13,673 bases of DNA from an uncultured Lachnospiraceae bacterium (GTDB lineage: Bacteria > Bacillota > Clostridia > Lachnospirales > Lachnospiraceae), in contig CAJOQS010000288.1 in NCBI GenBank assembly GCA_905236925.1, forward strand, positions 1 through 13,673, in the 5' to 3' direction. The position numbers and the translations under genes were made by a program. Shown piece by piece: positions 1 through 7,680 of this stretch (positions within the stretch are counted from its first letter, which is position 1; the number at the start of each line of letters is the position of its first letter). Below the pieces are notes generated by a model. The model did no database searches and was not told the origin of the DNA. It saw nothing but the letters and a program-made list of their open reading frames with translations.

Positions 1-2117
1 AAGCTCTCGGTCCAGGAAGGCTCGATATATCTGACGATATCCGTCAGTGTCATTCTGAAAACCGCTTCCAGTCCCGAATAATCACCGTACTGCTCCCCCA
101 GTGTGATATCAAGATCCTTTGTCTCGCCGACCTTCATCCCGATGATCATATCATCGAGACCTTCTCCGTAGGTGTATTCGCCCATTTTTGCGTAGCAGTC
201 GGAAAAGGTATATGAGGTCATCTCATAATCACCGATAACAGGAATGATATCGAAGTATATCTCGTCTCCCATCTGAACTTCCAGGGTTGAGGCGTCTTCG
301 GTATATATTCCGGCACAGCCATCGAGGAATTCCTGCTTTTTCTTCTCAAATTCCTGCGGAGATACTTCCTTTCCGGCAGGCGCAATGTATGTCAGCCCGC
401 GGTAATCCCCGGGCAGAGCATATTCCGCCAGCATGATATGAGAATACTCGTAGACCTCTCCCGCTGCGGGATAGGCCCAAACCTTCGGGGTATAATCAGC
501 CGGATCCGGTGAAATTACCCCCTCTATCCGCCCGGGAGCGGAAGGTTGATCCTCCGCTCCCAGTGTGTTTCCCTGATCTCCGTTAAAATTATTCGAATCG
601 TTCCTTAAGTCGTCCTCCGAAGGATCCTCCCAGCTGCCGCCGCCGAGGAAATCAAGAAGACCCTGATTATAATACTCACGTATCACATCAAGAGAGAAAT
701 CGCTTCCGAATTCGGCTTCAAGAAGTTCATTTATGTAATCGTTGATGAAGGGTTCATCTATTTTGTCAATAATATTCAGTCCAAGTCCCACAAGTCTGCT
801 GACATTGAGATAATCAGAGCTCATAATGTCATTGTAGGGATAGGACTTCTTACCCGTTCCGTCGATAAGGGCACCGCGGTATTCATCCCTCGAAGCAGCT
901 ATCCTTGCAGAAGCATATTTCTGACTTCCCTTCATCAGACTGAATGAGCAGTCCGAACTCTCGGAGCTTCCCGAGATCAGCATCTCAATGGTCATATCCG
1001 CGTAATCCGCAGCAAGAGTACGTACAAGCGATGAGGGAACCACATTGAGCTTGTAGGCATAGCCCTTATCATGCTCCTGTTCCTCACAGGAGATCTCGAG
1101 GACTTCAATATCATTGCCGCTTACAACTATATCGCATACTTCTTTTCCGTCCTTTGTTCCGGAAAGAGCAGAGATCGTAACGGATGTCGAGTTGACGGTG
1201 ACCTTTGTTTCTCCTCCTGTAAGACGAGCGCGCTGATCGACATATTCGCAGATCTTAATTGCCGTTGAAGGGTCGATCTTTGCTATGAGCGCCTTGATAT
1301 CTGCCGCAGAGGCATTGGATGACTTGAACTCTCCGTCTGCTTCCAGCATGTCGACAAGCTCTGTAAGGCACGCCTTAAGAGCTTCGCCCTTGATCCCTAC
1401 GGTCACCTCGGTAAGCTTGCGCTCCTCTCCGGCTATTTCCTTTCTGACGCCTTTCCTGAGGCTTTCGACTTCTAGCTTTGACACAAGGAATTCGGCGTAA
1501 CGGCGGAAATCTCCCGCCAGCTCCTTTACATCCTTATCCCGGAGCGCCTGATTGTCCTTAACACTCTGCTGGGCTTCTCTGAGAAGGTCTCCTACTGTTT
1601 TGCCTTCTTCAACCTGTTCGGAAAGAAGTCCCGTCAGATCGATAAGATCCTCGCTGTAATCGGGGATCTGCGCATAGGCCTTTGAATAGTCGCTCCCTAT
1701 CATTCCCCTGATATCAATAAGCCTGTTCCCGCCGTATCCGGGAGCGATCGAGAAACTGACTTCTCCTTCTTTTGAAGCGTAGCCGATATTCAGCTCCATC
1801 TTCTTCATGCTGTAGATATTGAGCATATCGCAGAATTCTTCCGACAGTTCGGCCGAAAGATCAAGGCTTCCCGAACTTCCCTGCTCCCCGGACTTTCCGA
1901 TGCTCGAAAGGTTTGAAAACGCCTCACCGATCATCATGTTAGACGAGGTCCTCTTGATCTGCCTGGACGAAAGCCACTTAAAATATGCCTCGTCACTGCA
2001 GGTAAGCAGTTTGAACTGGTTCGTTATATAGTCGCCTGCGAATATGAAGGCAGCAGCTCCGGCAAGCACCATTACTGCCGCTATAATACCCACGATCAGT
2101 CCTGTTCTTTTTTTCAT
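1..2117 (-). CDS. Membrane-anchored protein with C-terminal trigger-factor/FKBP-like module (C-terminus cut by window edge)
   Basis: The frame is open from the ATG at 2117 to the left edge, giving 705 residues with no stop. Residues 1-4 are basic (MKKR) and about 5-27 form one hydrophobic segment without a lipobox Cys, so it is a signal anchor or uncleaved signal. Residues 28-485 form a large domain I do not recognise with certainty; it loosely recalls Clostridia domains of unknown function such as DUF6583. A Gly/Asp/Asn-rich linker covers about 490-540. Residues 566-700 resemble trigger factor: a GDYRGLTY strand, a charged helix, then an FKBP-like core with GEGLDDMIIGMKVGE near 650 and EAVFRMTLTDI at the end. 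The inferred role is extracytoplasmic prolyl isomerase or foldase, but catalysis is unproven because few FKBP aromatic residues are obvious. The start has a strong site (AGGAAGG at 2124-2130, 6 nt spacing) and a near-consensus promoter upstream. It lies 112 nt after the PBP gene on the same strand. Confidence 0.8.
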   Translation of the reverse strand, partial: MKKRTGLIVGIIAAVMVLAGAAAFIFAGDYITNQFKLLTCSDEAYFKWLSSRQIKRTSSNMMIGEAFSNLSSIGKSGEQGSSGSLDLSAELSEEFCDMLNIYSMKKMELNIGYASKEGEVSFSIAPGYGGNRLIDIRGMIGSDYSKAYAQIPDYSEDLIDLTGLLSEQVEEGKTVGDLLREAQQSVKDNQALRDKDVKELAGDFRRYAEFLVSKLEVESLRKGVRKEIAGEERKLTEVTVGIKGEALKACLTELVDMLEADGEFKSSNASAADIKALIAKIDPSTAIKICEYVDQRARLTGGETKVTVNSTSVTISALSGTKDGKEVCDIVVSGNDIEVLEISCEEQEHDKGYAYKLNVVPSSLVRTLAADYADMTIEMLISGSSESSDCSFSLMKGSQKYASARIAASRDEYRGALIDGTGKKSYPYNDIMSSDYLNVSRLVGLGLNIIDKIDEPFINDYINELLEAEFGSDFSLDVIREYYNQGLLDFLGGGSWEDPSEDDLRNDSNNFNGDQGNTLGAEDQPSAPGRIEGVISPDPADYTPKVWAYPAAGEVYEYSHIMLAEYALPGDYRGLTYIAPAGKEVSPQEFEKKKQEFLDGCAGIYTEDASTLEVQMGDEIYFDIIPVIGDYEMTSYTFSDCYAKMGEYTYGEGLDDMIIGMKVGETKDLDITLGEQYGDYSGLEAVFRMTLTDIVRYIEPSWTES

Positions 2118-2167
2118 TACTTTCCTTCCTTCTTACATATTGCTTATTTGCGATTACTTTCGCACAG

Positions 2168-2182
2168 ACCCGCTATGCGGGT
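2168..2182 (-). other. GC-rich hairpin at the predicted 5' end of the FKBP-protein transcript
   Basis: ACCCGC and GCGGGT form a perfect 6-bp stem around a 3-nt loop. Counting 7 nt from the -10 box puts the transcription start at about 2182, the first base of the stem. No U-tract follows on the minus strand, so it does not look like a terminator for the PBP gene. A hairpin at the very 5' end is a known way to shield mRNA from 5'-dependent decay; that role here is inference. Confidence 0.45.
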
Positions 2183-2188
2183 TATTGC

Positions 2189-2217
2189 ATTATACTCCCT
2201 GATCGCTGATCCGTCAA
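2189..2217 (-). promoter_or_regulatory. Sigma-A type promoter of the anchored FKBP gene
   Basis: On the minus strand, -35 TTGACG (2212-2217) and -10 TATAAT (2189-2194) are separated by exactly 17 nt: one mismatch to consensus in the -35, none in the -10. It lies between the PBP stop codon and the FKBP-protein ATG and points into the latter, leaving a leader of about 65 nt. It lets this gene be transcribed separately from the PBP operon. Confidence 0.82.
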
Positions 2218-2229
2218 CAAAGCCGGAGC

Positions 2230-4785
2230 TCACCTGTTTCTGGGATCCACCCATTCAACGCCGTTATCGGGTTTTACCCAGATCACACCGCCGTCATCAT
2301 AGGTGTCCGGTATCCCGTTTCCATCCGTGTCCGGAAGGTCCGGCGGATATGCGTCGGGTATCCCGTCCTCGTCCGTGTCGATCCAGCCGTAGGGGTAGCT
2401 GTCAGGTATCCCGTCGCCATCGGTGTCTGCCCATCCGTCTGTTACAACGACGGTGCTTTCTTCCGGCGGAGTATATGTATCGGGCTGACCGTCACCGTCG
2501 GTGTCCTCCCAGCCCGGAGCGAATCCGTCCATGACCCCGTCTCCGTCGCTATCGGTTTCTCCCGTTACGTTTTCAAAGGAGAGATATGTATCCGGAATCC
2601 CGTCTTCGTCGGTATCTATCCACCCCGGCGTAAAAATATCGGGTTCTCCGTCGCCGTCGGTATCCGTCCAGCCCGGAGCATATCCGTCGGGGATACCGTC
2701 ACCATCGTTATCGACCCAGCCTGCGGGGTATTCATCCAGCTCTTCGGGCTCTTCTGCAGGCTGAGGCCGGTTATCGATATACGGCTCAAAGGACCTGTCC
2801 TCCAGACCATCGTGTATAGCTTCCATAAAGCTGTGCCATATCTGTCCGGGATAGGTGTTGCCCATCAGATCGTCTATGGTCCTGGGCATGTCCGCACCGA
2901 ACCACACCGCAGTCGTGTAATACCGCGTATATCCCGCGAACCAGCCGTCCTTCTGATTCTTTGTCGTCCCTGTTTTTCCGGCGGAGGTCATGCCTGAAAG
3001 CGCCATTTTTCTTCCGGTTCCGGAGGTCATTACGCTTGTCAGGACATCTGTCATCATCCTCGCGGCGTTTTTTTCGTAGATTTTTTTGCTTTCCGCAGTT
3101 TTAGCCGCAATCGTTACTGCGGATACATTATCTACAACTTCGTTTCCGCCCGTGTCGGTAATTCTCAGTATGCAAGTCGGCGTGCGGTAAATGCCGTCAT
3201 TCTCGATCGCGGCATAGGCAGATGCCATTTCCACTGCCGTTGCACCGTAGGTAAGTCCTCCGAGTGCGGCTGCCGGATAATAATCCGTATCCGTAATACT
3301 GGAAAAATTCATCTTCAGGAGGTAGGAGAGCCCCTTCTTAACACCAATTTCCTGAAGCAGGTTCCAGGCCACGGTATTCTTTGATACTGCAACCGCGTAA
3401 CGCACATCTATCTCTCCCGAATAAACGCCTCCGGAATTGGCGGGGCCTCCCTCGAACTTTTCGTCTACAACAGTAGTATCAGGATAATATCCCATCTCAA
3501 AGGCAGGTGTATACACGATCAGCGGTTTGATCGAGCTGCCGGGCTGTCTGGGACTCTGGAATGCCCTGTTCAGTGTATAACCCACGGTTTCCTGGCTTCT
3601 TCCTCCCACAATGGCGACTACGAATCCCGTATCGTTGTCTATGCAGGCGCCGGCTGCCTGAATCTTATATATCCCGTTTTCATTCGTTTCGGAGAATTCT
3701 TCCGTTCCGCTGTCTATCGCTGCCTGAAGCTGTTCCTGTTTGACCGGATTTATTGAAGTGTATATCCTGTAGCCCTTCGCATACAGATTCCTCCATACTC
3801 TTGAATACTCTTCGTAATAGAATTCCTCATAAAGGTCTTTATCTTCCTGGTCATCGAAGGTGTTTCGTATCACAAAACCCTCCGCCTGCATCAGTGCATG
3901 GATCGCGCATCTGAAGGTAAATGTCTCTTCGTAATTGTTGGTCTTTTCTTCGGATGTCACCAGAACGATCTCCTCGTTCAGCGCGGCGGAATAGTCCGTT
4001 TTGGATATGTAGCCGTTTTCATACATCTGCCGAAGGACGCTGTCGCGGCGCTCGATCGTCTTATCGAAATGGGCGCGCGGATCATACGCTGAGGGGCTGT
4101 TCGGAATTCCGCACAGAAATGCGGTCTGTGAAAGGGTAAGGTCGGATGCTGTCAGCCCGAAATAGCCCTTTGCCGCGGCCTGTATCCCGTAATAGCCGTT
4201 CGCGAAATAGATATTGTTCAGATAGAACTCCATGATGTCGTGCTTGCTGAATTTCTGTTCCAGCGCCGCAGCCAGGAAAATTTCCGTGGCTTTTCGCTCA
4301 ATGGTCTTCTCACCGGTCAGGTAAACCGTTCTTGCAAGCTGCTGTGTTATCGTACTTCCGCCCTGTTTTATACGTCCGTCGTTCTCGATATATGCCCTGG
4401 CTGCTCTGAGGATCGCGTAGACATCGTAGCCCTTGTGGCTGTAGAACTTCCTGTCTTCGACCGCCAGGACCGCGTTTTCGGCATTTTCCGGTATCGCGGA
4501 ATAAGGAAGATAATAAACGTTCTTGCTCCCTGCAAGCTTTTGCATCACGGTTCCGTCGGAATAGTAGCAGATGGAGGTCTGCTCGCTCATGAAATCATTT
4601 TTCGTTGCCCTTGCGGCAAGTACATGCGCACGGGTTCTGCACTCGAGAAGATCCCTTCCGTATCTGATATAAAACCAGATCCCGAAGCCGGTCGCGGCAA
4701 TAAAAATGAGCAGCAGGAACCAGAGGAGTATCCTGACAGGAAGACTCCTCGCGGTTTTCTTATTCTCCGCTTTACTGCTGTCCAT
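2230..4785 (-). CDS. Class A penicillin-binding protein (PBP1A type) with C-terminal calcium-loop repeats
   Basis: Bifunctional wall synthase that polymerises lipid II into glycan and cross-links stem peptides outside the membrane. 851 residues. One transmembrane segment covers about 16-40. The GT51 glycosyltransferase domain (about 85-265) shows VEDRKFY with catalytic Glu110, GGSTITQQLA at 142-151, and the YLNNIYFANGYYG region at 188-200. The transpeptidase domain (about 375-660) has the full triad: Ser417-x-x-Lys420 (SSIK), SKN at 468-470 and KTG at 604-606, so both activities should be intact. After an acidic Pro/Glu linker (672-688) comes a tail of eight DxDxDG repeats (689-827). Typical class A PBPs end in low-complexity or FnIII/PASTA segments, so this tail is odd. 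The start has only a poor ribosome site (AAAGGA is 15 nt away), but an in-frame stop sits just upstream and the cytoplasmic basic N-terminus fits. It lies 42 nt after the YhaN-like gene and is probably co-transcribed. Confidence 0.95.
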   Translation of the reverse strand: MDSSKAENKKTARSLPVRILLWFLLLIFIAATGFGIWFYIRYGRDLLECRTRAHVLAARATKNDFMSEQTSICYYSDGTVMQKLAGSKNVYYLPYSAIPENAENAVLAVEDRKFYSHKGYDVYAILRAARAYIENDGRIKQGGSTITQQLARTVYLTGEKTIERKATEIFLAAALEQKFSKHDIMEFYLNNIYFANGYYGIQAAAKGYFGLTASDLTLSQTAFLCGIPNSPSAYDPRAHFDKTIERRDSVLRQMYENGYISKTDYSAALNEEIVLVTSEEKTNNYEETFTFRCAIHALMQAEGFVIRNTFDDQEDKDLYEEFYYEEYSRVWRNLYAKGYRIYTSINPVKQEQLQAAIDSGTEEFSETNENGIYKIQAAGACIDNDTGFVVAIVGGRSQETVGYTLNRAFQSPRQPGSSIKPLIVYTPAFEMGYYPDTTVVDEKFEGGPANSGGVYSGEIDVRYAVAVSKNTVAWNLLQEIGVKKGLSYLLKMNFSSITDTDYYPAAALGGLTYGATAVEMASAYAAIENDGIYRTPTCILRITDTGGNEVVDNVSAVTIAAKTAESKKIYEKNAARMMTDVLTSVMTSGTGRKMALSGMTSAGKTGTTKNQKDGWFAGYTRYYTTAVWFGADMPRTIDDLMGNTYPGQIWHSFMEAIHDGLEDRSFEPYIDNRPQPAEEPEELDEYPAGWVDNDGDGIPDGYAPGWTDTDGDGEPDIFTPGWIDTDEDGIPDTYLSFENVTGETDSDGDGVMDGFAPGWEDTDGDGQPDTYTPPEESTVVVTDGWADTDGDGIPDSYPYGWIDTDEDGIPDAYPPDLPDTDGNGIPDTYDDGGVIWVKPDNGVEWVDPRNR
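2305..2721 (-). repeat. Eight tandem DxDxDG (thrombospondin type 3-like) repeats in the PBP tail
   Basis: PBP residues 689-827 hold eight copies of a unit close to GWxDTDGDGxPD. Copies 1-3 and 5-7 have the full GW lead; copy 4 has GET and copy 8 has LPD. Copies 3 and 7 are identical (GWIDTDEDGIPD), and both close a run of three GW units, which hints at duplication of a block. Asp at positions 1, 3 and 5 followed by Gly and a later Asp is the calcium-loop pattern of thrombospondin type 3 repeats. Calcium binding is inferred from this pattern. Spacing is 16 residues in regular copies and 19-26 where linkers intrude. Confidence 0.88.
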
Positions 4786-4827
4786 GATCCGGTTTCAATA
4801 TCCTTTCAAATGTTTGGCCGCACTCCG

Positions 4828-6591
4828 TTAAGCTCCCATACCTCCGAGGTCATTCACTGTGAATCCCGCTCCCAGCTCCGTAAGAATCCTGCCCTCGTCA
4901 TGCCTGCAGGTAAACAGTATGATCTGCTGTCCTTCACGATCTGCGATGGCGGAAAGCGCGCTTCTCATGCGGTTTTCGTCACTGTAGGCAAATATTTCGT
5001 CAAGCAGCATCGGAACCTCGGTGTCCTTAAAGAACAGCCGCGCCGTCGCGAATCTGAGTGCCGTCAGCAGCTGGGACTGTGCTCCGCAACTCAGGGAAGA
5101 AGCGGAAACGAAATCAATCCCGCTCATAACCTCGACTTCAAAGTCATCATTGATCCGTGCCCTGGAATATCTGCCGTCCGTTACCAGACAAACCTCTTCC
5201 GAAAGATAATCGTTGAACGAATTCTTAAACCCGTCGTGAAGCCCGGCAGACAACCTTTCAATGTTTTCTCTTGCGATATTTACCGCTTGAAGCTCGGTTG
5301 CCAGCTCCTTTTCCTTCCTGTTCGCATCTGCAAGTGCATGCTTGCAGATCTCCATCTCTTCGCCTATATCTCCGAGATTCTCTATCTGCCATTCCAGTCT
5401 GTCTGCCGTCGATTCAAGCTCGTCTGCCTGCCTGTCGAGTTCCTCGGTCTCGGCCGCTATGCGCTCCCTTTCGGCGATTGCGGAATCAAGACGCGCGGTT
5501 ATCTCCTCCAGAAGCCTGTTTTTTTCTTCGCGTTTTGCTGCTGCCTCTTCCGTGCTTACTTTACCTGTGCTGTCCCGATCCCTTTGGGCTTTCTGTAAGG
5601 CCCTTCTGTCAAGCAAGACTGTCATCAGCATAACTATGGAGGCAAGGCCCATTATTATGCCTGCCCCTATCAGGATAGCGCTTCTGTCATTCCCTGCCAG
5701 GCACAGGATAAATGCCGCTGCAAGGAAACAGAAGCCTGCATTTCTGAGCTTTGTTTTTCCCGCTCCCGCAATTCTGTCTGCCTCACTGTCTTTCTTCTGA
5801 AGCTGCAGAAGTTCCTCGACCGCCAGATCCGCTTCTTCCTTCGCCTTCTGCAGTTCTGCGGAGAGCGCTGATGTATCGGGGATACGCTTTTTAAGTTCCT
5901 CTATGCGGGAACGCATTTCTCCTGCTCCGGCAAGAGCATCACAGCGTCTGTCGTCCAGATCGCAGGCCTCTCTTTCCGCTTCGACCAGATGATTCTGCCT
6001 GTCCTGAAGGGCATCGGCATCAAGAAGCCGGATCTGACGCATCAGCTCCTTCGCCCGCGCCTCAAGGCACGCAGTTGCTCCCGGAACATCTACCCTGCTG
6101 CCTCCCGTCATGGCAAGATTCGCCAGATAATTCCCAACCTCCGGGCCGAAATCCGAAGAACAGTTTAATGCGTTCTGCCCCATTCCGACCGTATTATAAA
6201 AAGCGGATCGTGTAAGCTCCGGAATAAGAGAGGTTATGCTGTCATCCGCCAGAGGGATCTGCCTTCCCGTCGCCAGATCGGTGAGATTGCAGCTTTTTTC
6301 CTTCTGGTAGAAAACACGCGTTATCCGGTATTTATGTCCCTCATGGGAAAAATCCATGCTTCCCTGATATGCTCCGGGTGTGTCCCATGGCTTATAACGC
6401 ATGTACGGATCGTCCCGTCCGGCCCTTCCGCGACCCTTATCAAGACCGAAAAGCATCGCACCGATAAAGGCGAATATCGTTGTCTTTCCGGATTCATTCC
6501 CACCCATGACGATATTCAGACCATCATCGAACCGCATGTCAAGGTTATGTAGTTTTCCGAAATGCCCTATATGGATCTCGTTGATTATCAT
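4828..6591 (-). CDS. YhaN/Rad50-like AAA ATPase with coiled coil and membrane hairpin
   Basis: ABC-type SMC-like ATPase, 587 residues, much shorter than SbcC or YhaN (about 950-1050). The N-terminal head has Walker A GGNESGKTT (30-38); the C-terminal head has a signature-like SLSCGAQSQ (499-507), Walker B VPMLLDEIF with Asp531-Glu532, and a His switch at 564 (FTCRHDE). Between them lie charged heptad-rich helices (about 175-280 and 330-450). At the midpoint, where Rad50 and SbcC carry a CxxC zinc hook, there are instead two hydrophobic segments (about 284-299 and 304-326) and no CxxC. This predicts a membrane-tethered complex with cytoplasmic ATPase heads. The start overlaps the metallophosphoesterase stop (ATGA) and has AGGA 6 nt upstream inside that gene, so the two are translationally coupled and very likely partners. 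Nuclease-complex function is inferred from the family, not shown. Confidence 0.88.
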   Translation of the reverse strand: MIINEIHIGHFGKLHNLDMRFDDGLNIVMGGNESGKTTIFAFIGAMLFGLDKGRGRAGRDDPYMRYKPWDTPGAYQGSMDFSHEGHKYRITRVFYQKEKSCNLTDLATGRQIPLADDSITSLIPELTRSAFYNTVGMGQNALNCSSDFGPEVGNYLANLAMTGGSRVDVPGATACLEARAKELMRQIRLLDADALQDRQNHLVEAEREACDLDDRRCDALAGAGEMRSRIEELKKRIPDTSALSAELQKAKEEADLAVEELLQLQKKDSEADRIAGAGKTKLRNAGFCFLAAAFILCLAGNDRSAILIGAGIIMGLASIVMLMTVLLDRRALQKAQRDRDSTGKVSTEEAAAKREEKNRLLEEITARLDSAIAERERIAAETEELDRQADELESTADRLEWQIENLGDIGEEMEICKHALADANRKEKELATELQAVNIARENIERLSAGLHDGFKNSFNDYLSEEVCLVTDGRYSRARINDDFEVEVMSGIDFVSASSLSCGAQSQLLTALRFATARLFFKDTEVPMLLDEIFAYSDENRMRSALSAIADREGQQIILFTCRHDEGRILTELGAGFTVNDLGGMGA

Positions 6592-7655
6592 TTTCTGTCC
6601 TGCCCCAATAGTGCGGAAATCCCGTAATTCAGGGCCTTTTCCGCTGTCTCGTCATCTATTTGTGCCTTACGTATGCTTTTGATGAACTGTCCGATGATAT
6701 TGTCCCTGTTATCGGCTTCCAGTCTCTCGAAATCGTAATCCGGCTCGCTTTCGTCCCTGACCTCTGTGATGCGGCCTATACGTTCCGCCCTTCCGGTATC
6801 AAACACAATATCGGGATCCCTTCTTCCGACGATCCTGAATGTGAAAATATTGTTCCCTCCGTCTTCAGCGATCCTTTCACGTATCTCATCCTCAAGCATG
6901 AACTGCGTGGTGTCTCCGGTGACTTCGATCTCCTCCTTAAAATATGAGACCTTATTGCAGGTCACATATTCGGTCGTGAGCGTCTTCGCGCCGCCGTCGT
7001 TCCCAATATCGCCTATGATATAGCCGCGTCTTCCGATATCGTTTTTTTCAAGCGGCTCAGGACATCCCGGATAGATCATCCTTTCTTCCACGGTGGTCGG
7101 AGTATGGAAATGTCCACATGCAATATAGTCAAACCCGGAAGAAAGCAGCTTCTTCCTGTCAACAGGCAGGTTGGAGTTTTCCCCTCCGTGCATCAGGAGG
7201 ATGTTCACGCCGGCACTCGCGTCAGCCTCAGCCCCGTCAAGAAGAGGCTCATGTATCTGTCTGTGGCAGAAGCTTAAGCCCCAGACTCTGGTATCTATAT
7301 CCTCAAAATATACACTCTGAAGCTCCTCTGTTTTAAAGAAGATGACATTCGGAGACCACTCAAAGCCGTTATAATTCGATATTCCGCTGATGTAGTCGTG
7401 GTTGCCTGCGATAATGACAACCCTAACCTCCGGGATCGAAGCAAAAAGAGCATCAACCTCCTTCAGCTCGCGCACCAGAGGCTGTTTATGAAAAAGATCG
7501 CCGGCGATAAGCAGAAGATCCGGCTTCTCAGTCCTGCATCTTTCGATTATCTCTCTGAATGTCTCCCATATCTGCTCAGCACGCTCCGCCGACCACGGAA
7601 ATCCCTTATCCGGTTCGGCTCCCAGGTGCATATCCGCCATATGTATAAATTTCAT
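6588..7655 (-). CDS. YhaO/SbcD/Mre11-like metallophosphoesterase (predicted DNA exonuclease)
   Basis: Calcineurin-like two-metal phosphoesterase of 355 residues, cytoplasmic, no signal. All five phosphoesterase motifs are present in order: DMH (Asp8, His10), GDLFH (Asp53), GNHD (Asn85, His86), a His in LMHGGEN (His156), and GHFH (His182, His184), so the metal site looks complete. The region after 230 (cap and partner-binding part in Mre11 relatives) is less conserved. In the family this protein is the nuclease partner of the Rad50-like ATPase encoded next, and the 4-nt overlap supports that. The start is set by GGAG at 7662-7665, 6 nt from the ATG. It begins 25 nt after the AraC-type gene stop with no terminator between, so it may be read through from the regulator's promoter. 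YhaO of B. subtilis is the closest named relative I can suggest. Confidence 0.9.
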   Translation of the reverse strand: MKFIHMADMHLGAEPDKGFPWSAERAEQIWETFREIIERCRTEKPDLLLIAGDLFHKQPLVRELKEVDALFASIPEVRVVIIAGNHDYISGISNYNGFEWSPNVIFFKTEELQSVYFEDIDTRVWGLSFCHRQIHEPLLDGAEADASAGVNILLMHGGENSNLPVDRKKLLSSGFDYIACGHFHTPTTVEERMIYPGCPEPLEKNDIGRRGYIIGDIGNDGGAKTLTTEYVTCNKVSYFKEEIEVTGDTTQFMLEDEIRERIAEDGGNNIFTFRIVGRRDPDIVFDTGRAERIGRITEVRDESEPDYDFERLEADNRDNIIGQFIKSIRKAQIDDETAEKALNYGISALLGQDRK

Positions 7656-7680
7656 GTCATTCTCCGTTATGTGTCATTGG

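Noticed and set aside
2168..2182. Hairpin considered as terminator of the PBP gene
   Set aside because: No U-tract follows it on the minus strand, and it sits downstream of a strong promoter that reads through it, so a leader hairpin fits better.
2305..2721. DxDxDG repeats considered as a dockerin (cellulosome) module
   Set aside because: Dockerins have two ~22-residue F-hand repeats with helices; here there are eight short GW-led units with no helix between, closer to thrombospondin type 3 repeats.
4240..5598. 452-codon open frame on the plus strand across the PBP/ATPase junction
   Set aside because: It lies wholly antisense to two genes with clear catalytic motifs, its product is rich in Cys, Arg and Leu with no recognisable domain, and it has no supporting operon context. 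It is a shadow frame.
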